DNA of 64,000 nucleotides from the NCBI RefSeq assembly GCF_030287405.1, contig NZ_JASVVV010000007.1, positions 62,001-126,000 of the forward strand, given 5' to 3'. Of this stretch, positions 59,389 to 64,000 are shown piece after piece. Positions within the stretch are counted from its first letter, which is position 1; every line of letters starts with the position of its first letter. Under the pieces are notes generated by a model, which did no database searches, had not been told where the DNA came from, and was given only the letters and a program-made list of their open reading frames with translations. The stretch comes from Halalkalicoccus sp. NIPERK01 (GTDB lineage: Archaea; Halobacteriota; Halobacteria; Halobacteriales; Halalkalicoccaceae). The translations under genes were made by a program, and so were the position numbers.

Positions 59389-59865
59389 ATGAGCGAGTCG
59401 AACGACTACGACGTGGACGCCCTGCTCGATCGGGTCGGCTTCGAAGCCGACCGGAACGTTCTGACACGCCGGCAGGCGGAGGTACTGGCGCTGCGCGAGC
59501 GCGACGTCCCCCAAGCCGACATCGCACAACGGCTGGGCACGTCGCGGGCGAACGTCTCGAGCATCGAGACGAGCGCCCGAACGAACGTCGAAAAAGCCCG
59601 CGAGACGATCGCCTTCGCCGAGGCGCTCAACGCCCCGGTTCGCGTCGACGTCGCGGCGGGCACTGATCTCTACGACATCCCATCGCGAGTGTACGCGGCC
59701 TGTGACGACGCCGACGTGAAGGTCAACCAGACCGCCCCGGAGCTGATGAAATCGGTCAGCGACGCGGCGGGCGACGCGGTGAGCGGACGCGAAGTCAAGC
59801 GCGACCTTCTGGTCGGCGTGACGATGGACGGTACGGTGCGAGTCCGGCGACAGGAACTCGATTGA
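59389..59865 (+). CDS. Tfx family DNA-binding protein
   Basis: A 158-residue archaeal regulator. A sigma-4-like HTH is at about 20-55 (LTRRQAEVLALRERDVPQADIAQRLG), followed by TSRANVSSIETSARTNVEKA and a C-terminal domain typical of Tfx, first described as a regulator of a molybdenum-dependent operon in methanogens. In haloarchaea its targets are unknown. It follows the TRAM gene by 10 nt on the same strand and may be cotranscribed with it. Confidence 0.85.
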   Translation: MSESNDYDVDALLDRVGFEADRNVLTRRQAEVLALRERDVPQADIAQRLGTSRANVSSIETSARTNVEKARETIAFAEALNAPVRVDVAAGTDLYDIPSRVYAACDDADVKVNQTAPELMKSVSDAAGDAVSGREVKRDLLVGVTMDGTVRVRRQELD

Positions 59866-60380
59866 TTGATTTGGTTAGCGACTCGACATCCCTCGGGCCA
59901 TCCGACCTGATAAACTATAATCGACGATATGGAATACGGCGATGAGACCGGGAGATCACGCCGTTCACGGATCGGATCGGCCAACTGCCGATGTACGGCC
60001 GTCACCGAGATACCAGCGGTGACGGGACCATCACGGTCAGGAATCGCTTCAGGACGGTTCAGGCAGCAAGCCCGATCCCGGAGAAGGCGTTTCCGACGGG
60101 AGGTTCGTCCTGTGATAGGATGAGAAACCCACGTGGTCGGGAGGACGCTACCGAGGTTATCGAAAGCGCGGGGAAGTCGGTGACAGCCACAACCAGAGGC
60201 GGATAGCGGGTAGACGGGCGGTCAGGGTCGATACGTCAGCCGAATCGACCGAACGAACGGCTCACGGCCATCGGTGTACCGTCGCCGGGAAACGACGAAC
60301 GTCGTTCGAGAGCGGATTCGATATCGTCATATATGATTTATCCAGTGGGAAGAGGGTTCACCATCGCGTCGGAGTACGGA
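59866..60380. other. 515-bp gap without a confident gene
   Basis: The frame at 59929-60123 has codon use unlike its neighbours (many TCA, GGA and AGA codons), so it is rejected. A TATA-like AAACTATAATC is at 59910-59921. A palindrome AACGACG-AA-CGTCGTT is at 60291-60306, and a further AT-rich TATA-like CATATATGATTTA is at 60328-60340. A small RNA or decayed gene is possible, but nothing can be called. Confidence 0.45.
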
Positions 60381-60626
60381 TCACCACGTCTCGACCGTCC
60401 CGTTGTGGAGGTCCTCGACACAGCCCTCACAGTCCCGGTGGCCCGCTTCGTAACACTCGGGGCGGTCGTTCGCGTCGAGTTCGACGGTCCGCTTTTCGGC
60501 GTAGCGCCGACAGACGATCCGCGCGCGGTCGTCGAAGACGGAGTTTCGGGCGTCCTCGTAATCCCTGCGAGCCATCTCGTAGCGCCGGCCCGCCTTGCGG
60601 AACGTCGTCCGCACGAAACGATCCAT
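60381..60626 (-). CDS. Small haloarchaeal protein with cysteine motif (DUF7091-like)
   Basis: An 81-residue basic-acidic mixed protein: MDRFVRTTFRKAGRRYEMAR, then ARIVCRRYAEKRTVELD, CYEAGHRDCEGC and the C-terminal ETW. The cysteine set resembles a metal-binding motif. I recall close haloarchaeal relatives (DUF7091 group) of unknown function. A start at 60641 (MDRRAMDRF) is equally possible. The longer plus-strand frame over the same bases (60333-60713) is taken as its shadow. Confidence 0.65.
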   Translation of the reverse strand: MDRFVRTTFRKAGRRYEMARRDYEDARNSVFDDRARIVCRRYAEKRTVELDANDRPECYEAGHRDCEGCVEDLHNGTVETW

Positions 60627-60753
60627 CGCCCGTCGGTCCATACGATGGCTACAGGAGCGCCACACAAAGACCCGTCGTCGGTGCGCGACTACGAACGACC
60701 GGGGTGGGCGTAGAGAGGTGGCCGAGAGATCACTTTCACCCCGCTCGCGGAAC

Positions 60754-60763
60754 TTTTTATACC
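60754..60763 (+). promoter_or_regulatory. TATA box for the mini-ORF/rpa3 transcript
   Basis: TTTTTATACC is centred about 25 nt before the ATG at 60783, which starts a 13-codon mini-ORF ending in the rpa3 start codon. Confidence 0.55.
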
Positions 60764-60782
60764 ATCGGGCACCAACAGTCGT

Positions 60783-60824
60783 ATGTCTCCCATTGAAAAC
60801 GAGGCGGAGACAGTGAGACCATGA
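60783..60824 (+). CDS. 13-aa leaderless mini-ORF overlapping the rpa3 start
   Basis: ATG at 60783 opens a frame reading MSPIENEAETVRP, whose TGA (60822-60824) overlaps the rpa3 ATG (60821-60823). The ATG lies about 25 nt after a strong TATA box, so it would be the leaderless first codon of the transcript. This repeats the arrangement before the MaoC gene and suggests translational coupling. Confidence 0.45.
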   Translation: MSPIENEAETVRP

Positions 60825-61750
60825 CAGACCTGCGACAGCACGCGGAAAGCATAGCGGACCAGTTCTCAGAGCACCTCGACATCAGTACCGAGGAGGTCGA
60901 GTCCCGACTCGAAACGCTCGTGAGCGAGTACAAGATCCCGGCCGAGGAGGCACGACGAAGCGTCACGAACCACTACCTCGACGAGGCGGGATTGGATCGG
61001 GACGCGCTGGGCGGCGGTTCGAACAGCGAGGTCCAGCTCGCGGAGATCGACGCGGCCGAGCAGTGGGTCGACCTCACGGCGAAGGTCGTCGACCTCTGGG
61101 AGCCCCGAAGCGACTCCATCGCGCAGGTGGGCTTGCTCGGCGATCCCTCCGGCACGCTGAAGTTCACCAAGTGGGCGAAGTCCGACCTGCCCGAACTCGA
61201 GGAGGGCGGCGTCTACCGGCTGGAGAACGTCGTCACCGACGAGTACCAGGGCCGATACTCGGTCAAGCTCAACCGCACGACCGGGATCACCGAACTCGAC
61301 GAGGAGCTCGAGGTCGGCAACGACGAGAGCGAGATCGAAGGCGCGCTCGTCGACGTCCAGTCGGGATCGGGGCTGATCAAGCGCTGCCCCGAGGAGGGCT
61401 GTACCCGCGTCCTCCAGAACGGCCGGTGTTCCGAACACGGCGAGGTCGAAGGCGAGTTCGACCTCCGGATCAAGGGCGTCATCGACGACGGCCGTGAGGT
61501 CCAAGAGGTGATCTTCGACCAGGAGGCGACCGAGGAGGTCGCCGGGATCACCCTCGAGGAGGCCAAACAGATGGCGATGGACGCGCTCGATACGACGGTC
61601 GTCGCCGACGAAATCCGTTCACAACTACTTGGGCGGTACTACCGGATCACCGGGCCGACGTTCGGCCGCTACGTGCTGGCCGACGCGGTCGAGGAACTCG
61701 GCGGACCGACGGATCCCGAGGAGACGCTGATCAAAGCGAGGTCGATCTGA
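60821..61750 (+). CDS. rpa3: Single-stranded DNA-binding protein, RPA3 type
   Basis: A 309-residue RPA-like protein with an N-terminal helical region (about 1-65), one OB fold (about 72-155) and a C4-type finger: Cys179, Cys184, Cys193 and His196 (RCPEEGCTRVLQNGRC, EH). It protects single-stranded DNA in replication and repair. Length and the following gene match the rpa3-rpap3 pair of Haloferax, not the longer RPA1 or RPA2. Confidence 0.9.
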   Translation: MTDLRQHAESIADQFSEHLDISTEEVESRLETLVSEYKIPAEEARRSVTNHYLDEAGLDRDALGGGSNSEVQLAEIDAAEQWVDLTAKVVDLWEPRSDSIAQVGLLGDPSGTLKFTKWAKSDLPELEEGGVYRLENVVTDEYQGRYSVKLNRTTGITELDEELEVGNDESEIEGALVDVQSGSGLIKRCPEEGCTRVLQNGRCSEHGEVEGEFDLRIKGVIDDGREVQEVIFDQEATEEVAGITLEEAKQMAMDALDTTVVADEIRSQLLGRYYRITGPTFGRYVLADAVEELGGPTDPEETLIKARSI

Positions 61751-61751
61751 A

Positions 61752-62351
61752 ATGAGCCAAGCACCCACCCGCGAACTCGCCCAGCGCGTCTTCGCCAGCG
61801 AGTTCAACGACGCCGGCTACACGTTCAAGGAGAGCGACGACGAGCGCGCGCCGCTGTACGCGCTGCTCCCGACGGGCGCGCGCGCCAACCGCGTGTTCAT
61901 CGTCGGCACCCTCACCGAGAAGAGCGACGTCGGCGAGGACAGCGAGTACTGGCAGGGTCGGATCGTCGACCCCACGGGAACGTTCTTCGTCTACGCCGGC
62001 CAGTACCAACCCGAGGCCGCGAGCTTCCTGCGAGAGGTCGAGCCGCCGGCGTACGTCGCCGTCGTCGGCAAACCCCGGACCTACGAGACCGACGACGGCG
62101 ACGTCAACGTCTCGGTCCGGCCCGAGTCGATCACGGAGGTCGACACCGGAACGCGGGATCGCTGGGTCGTCGAGACCGCCCAGCGGACCATCGAGCGCAT
62201 CGAGGCGTTCGACGACGAGGCCAACGAGTATGCGGCGATGGCCCGCGAGGAGTACGACCTGTCGGTCGAGGACTACCGCCGTGACCTGCTCTCGGCGCTC
62301 GAAAGCGTCGAGGAAGGCGAGGACGAAGAGACGGCGGAGACGACGGCCTGA
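61752..62351 (+). CDS. rpap3: RPA-associated protein RPAP3
   Basis: A 199-residue partner of RPA3, starting 1 nt after its stop codon. The first half is an OB-like COG3390 domain (FASEFNDAGYTFKESDDERA and APLYALLPTGARANRVFI), followed by WQGRIVDPTGTFFVYAGQYQPEA, given here in pieces (QGRIVDPTGTFFVYAGQY). The C-terminal part is a charged helix. In Haloferax RPAP proteins bind only their own RPA. The EGEDEEETAETTA-like tail is acidic. Confidence 0.9.
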   Translation: MSQAPTRELAQRVFASEFNDAGYTFKESDDERAPLYALLPTGARANRVFIVGTLTEKSDVGEDSEYWQGRIVDPTGTFFVYAGQYQPEAASFLREVEPPAYVAVVGKPRTYETDDGDVNVSVRPESITEVDTGTRDRWVVETAQRTIERIEAFDDEANEYAAMAREEYDLSVEDYRRDLLSALESVEEGEDEETAETTA

Positions 62352-62447
62352 GGGCGAACCGTTTTTCGACCGAACACGCCCCGAAGAGACGTCGGAACGG
62401 AGTCGTCCGGGTGTCACTACCACCCGAACGGGGCTACCTACCAGCCC

Positions 62448-62660
62448 ATGAGATCCGATTCGAACGAGCAGCAAGAACGTATCGAAACGCGCGGAGAGGA
62501 ATCACCCAGTGCCGGTTGGCGGGCGGTGTACGCCGCGATGGGCGTCTCGACGGACGGGGACGTCGAGAAAGAGGCGACGACTGACCACCGGGAGACGTCC
62601 ACTGAGGACCGACGACTCTCGAAGGCGGGACACGAGAGGAGAGTTACGGCGAGATCGTAG
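62448..62660 (+). CDS. Possible small hydrophilic protein
   Basis: A 70-residue frame beginning MRSDSNEQQERIETRGEE, with one short conserved-looking patch (SAGWRAVYAAMGVSTDG) between charged, disordered flanks. Codon use is intermediate. No TATA or SD fits well. It lies 96 nt after rpap3. It could be a real small protein or a chance frame. Confidence 0.35.
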   Translation: MRSDSNEQQERIETRGEESPSAGWRAVYAAMGVSTDGDVEKEATTDHRETSTEDRRLSKAGHERRVTARS

Positions 62661-62680
62661 CCGGCCCGTGTCTGACAAAC

Positions 62681-62690
62681 CCTTAAGTAT
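62681..62690 (+). promoter_or_regulatory. TATA box of the RHH coiled-coil regulator gene
   Basis: CCTTAAGTAT is centred about 28 nt before the ATG at 62714. An SD-like GGGAGG (62697-62702) also precedes the start. Confidence 0.5.
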
Positions 62691-62713
62691 TCGCCGGGAG
62701 GAATGTAACGGGA

Positions 62714-63124
62714 ATGGGCAACAAGAACAAGACGATCTCCTTTCGCGTCAACGAGAACGCCTTCGAGACCCTCCGGGAGATCGCGGAGGAGCGCGACATC
62801 TCGCTGTCGGCAGTGTTTCGCGATTACGTCGATACGCTGGTTGCCCACGACGGCCAGGTGCGGGTGGTCCCCGAAGGCGACGCCGACGGGGAGGCGACGG
62901 GAGAGTTCCCGCCGAAGGTGGAGGTGCCGAAGAGCTTCGTCCGCGAGCACGAACGCCTCGAACTCGAGGCCGAACACCTCCGTGAACAGCTCGACGAGCA
63001 CAAACGCTACATCACGCAGCTTCGCCAGGAACTCGACGACGAGGAGGAGATCGAGGAGGTCGTCCACCTGGAGGAACTCGACCGCGAGAACGGGAAGGCG
63101 GAAGACCCCTACAGGCTGGGCTAG
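62714..63124 (+). CDS. Ribbon-helix-helix protein with C-terminal coiled coil
   Basis: A 136-residue regulator: an N-terminal RHH (NKTISFRVNENAFETLREIAEERDISLSAVF in pieces KTISFRVNENAFETL and SLSAVFRDYVDTL), a linker with VRVVPEGD, and a long coiled coil (about 70-120). The coiled coil likely mediates higher-order assembly. Its TAG shares CTAG (63121-63124) with the stop of the convergent gene. Confidence 0.82.
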   Translation: MGNKNKTISFRVNENAFETLREIAEERDISLSAVFRDYVDTLVAHDGQVRVVPEGDADGEATGEFPPKVEVPKSFVREHERLELEAEHLREQLDEHKRYITQLRQELDDEEEIEEVVHLEELDRENGKAEDPYRLG

Positions 63125-63576
63125 CCCGAGAGTTCGCGCTTTTTCGCCGCCGCTGCCCGCTCGGCTTCGTCGTCGTCCTCGACGCTCGCGAGCGCCTCGA
63201 TCGCTTCGAGAGTCCTGACCGAGTCGTCGAGAAACGAGAGGACGTCACCGGGATAGGCGTAGACCATGTAGTCGTCGCTCATCACGTCGACGATCGCCTC
63301 GGGACCGAGACCCTCCGCCCGCAGTTCGAGGAGGTAGCGCATGAACTTCCGTTCCGGGCAGCCACAGTAGGGGTTGGTATCACAGTCACAGTCGAGGAAG
63401 TCCTGTGCGAACTCGAGGACGCGCTCGCGGGAGGCGTCGTCGAGTTTCTCCAACCCCTCGCCCTGAAAGAGCAGATCGAGCGTCGCCCCCTTGAACGCCC
63501 CCTTCGGAATCGAGGTGTCGAGCTGCGAGGCGAGTTGGCGGTGGTTCTTGACGTAGATCTTGTCCGTGATCGCCAC
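63121..63576 (-). CDS. Haloarchaeal cysteine-cluster protein (DUF5814-like)
   Basis: A 151-residue protein with MAITDKIYVKNHRQLASQL at the start and a cysteine cluster DCDCDTNPYCGCPERKF at about 62-78, probably a zinc site. The rest is helical. I recall it as a conserved haloarchaeal protein related to a domain of archaeal helicases (DUF5814), but its function is unknown. It is convergent with the RHH gene through fused stops. Confidence 0.78.
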   Translation of the reverse strand: MAITDKIYVKNHRQLASQLDTSIPKGAFKGATLDLLFQGEGLEKLDDASRERVLEFAQDFLDCDCDTNPYCGCPERKFMRYLLELRAEGLGPEAIVDVMSDDYMVYAYPGDVLSFLDDSVRTLEAIEALASVEDDDEAERAAAAKKRELSG

Positions 63577-63623
63577 AGTGAGAGGTTCTACGAACCGGAC
63601 TCACAAAAGCACCCGGCTCCGGA

Positions 63624-64000
63624 CTATTCGAGGGTGATCTCCCCGCGCATCGCCTCGGGGTGGTACTCGCAGTAGTAGGCCGCCATCCCCTCGGCCGCGT
63701 CGAACGTCAGCGTGACCGTCTCGCCCTGCTCCTCCGAGGAGTCCGACGCCTCGAGTTCGGTGCCCTCGGCGTCCTCGATGATGAGTTCGTGTTCCGCGCC
63801 GTCGAGGTTCTCCCAGGTGAGTTCGTACGTCGTTCCGGCCTGGAGCGCGAGGGAGGGGTTCGTCTGATCCGCGATGTCGCTCGGCTCCTGGCCCTGCCAG
63901 CCGTCGGTGGCCCCGCCCAGGCGGATCGTCCGTGTCTCGCCGCCGTTCGCTCCGCCGTTTCCGGCTTCCCCGTCGTCGCCCCCTTCATCGTCGCCGCCTC
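63624..64000 (-). CDS. Cupredoxin-domain protein, 5' end beyond the window
   Basis: The last 125 codons of a blue-copper protein. An acidic, Gly-rich linker (GGDDEGGDDGEAGNGG) precedes a cupredoxin fold. Ligands are visible: His in GAEHELII and the CEYHPEAM cluster, which gives Cys, His and Met of a type 1 copper site. Halocyanin-like electron carriers in haloarchaea look like this, with a signal or lipid anchor that would lie outside the window. Confidence 0.82.
   Translation of the reverse strand, partial: GGDDEGGDDGEAGNGGANGGETRTIRLGGATDGWQGQEPSDIADQTNPSLALQAGTTYELTWENLDGAEHELIIEDAEGTELEASDSSEEQGETVTLTFDAAEGMAAYYCEYHPEAMRGEITLE

Noticed and set aside
59929-60123. 64-codon plus-strand frame in the gap after the Tfx gene
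   Set aside because: Codon use is unlike the rest of the window (frequent TCA, GGA, AGA) and the TATA-like site is too close to the ATG.
60333-60713. 126-codon plus-strand frame preceded by a TATA-like sequence
   Set aside because: The minus-strand frame over the same bases has a coherent cysteine motif and resembles known small haloarchaeal proteins. The plus-strand start also sits inside the TATA-like site.
1-64000. tRNA and rRNA genes, CRISPR arrays, insertion sequences, prophage
   Set aside because: No cloverleaf with a GGTTCGAAT-type arm outside coding sequence was found (the GGGTTCGAACCC string near 36218 is inside prf1). No regularly spaced repeats, transposase or phage structural genes were seen.
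1-64000. A defence island or secondary-metabolite cluster as the hidden new system
   Set aside because: No nuclease-helicase, toxin-antitoxin, restriction-modification or biosynthetic gene set is visible. The RHH genes are not next to toxin-like genes, and Hjc sits with ahcY as a housekeeping gene.

Overview
The window is a stretch of chromosome from a halophilic archaeon (class Halobacteria). It has about two-thirds G+C with strongly G/C third codon positions and very acidic proteins. Archaeal information-processing genes are present: TBP, PCNA, PriL, Hjc, RPA3 with its partner, aRF1, Taw1 and Tfx. Other haloarchaeal marks are an A-type ATP synthase, a fused double TatC, and promoters with a TATA box about 27 nt before a leaderless start codon. 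The genus cannot be told from this sequence alone. No rRNA, tRNA, CRISPR array, insertion sequence or prophage was found. No defence island or wholly new multi-gene system was found; the novelty is in small elements.

Layout. 1-7.5 kb: fatty-acid transporter, acyl-CoA thioesterase, tRNA G10 methyltransferase, hisD, an SDR oxidoreductase, and a sodium/solute symporter with a 44-aa partner. 7.7-16.7 kb: tbp behind a palindromic TATA region, CPBP protease, hisG, ketopantoate reductase, SAH/MTA deaminase and S-adenosylhomocysteinase (two routes for removing SAH), hjc, a low-G+C glycoside hydrolase family 16 lipoprotein, and a SWIM zinc-finger protein. 16.8-24.4 kb: priL, a selenium-binding-protein/methanethiol-oxidase homologue with a ferredoxin and a ZIP-like membrane protein, pcna, rlmE, a VUT-family transporter with an overlapping ribbon-helix-helix gene, and a DUF4397 Tat substrate. 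24.4-32 kb: the two divergent tatC genes, ilvE, ribK-ribB and taw1. 32-37 kb: MaoC hydratase, argS, aRF1. 37.1-46.6 kb: the ATP synthase operon (H-I-K-E-C-F-A-B-D), read leftward. 46.7-54.3 kb: a VTE3-like quinone methyltransferase, a pilin-like protein, secreted and membrane-tethered HTH proteins, etfB-etfA, and two small enzymes. 54.4-64 kb: a polyprenyl synthase, DUF373 protein, Bat-type regulator, radical SAM protein, TRAM protein, Tfx, rpa3-rpap3, a coiled-coil RHH regulator and a truncated cupredoxin.

The most interesting observations are these. (1) A 106-108 bp element with 12-13 bp terminal inverted repeats occurs twice directly at stop codons, and a third decayed copy lies beyond etfA, so copies flank the etf pair. 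(2) Three genes (etfA, the MaoC gene, rpa3) have a mini-ORF whose TGA overlaps their ATG; two of these mini-ORFs sit at the position expected for a leaderless transcript start. (3) Six convergent gene pairs share one CTAG or CTAA tetranucleotide as both stop codons. (4) Palindromes lie in the tbp, SWIM and selenium-binding-protein control regions. (5) A palindromic insertion lies inside the selenium-binding-protein gene. (6) The GH16 gene has foreign-looking base composition.
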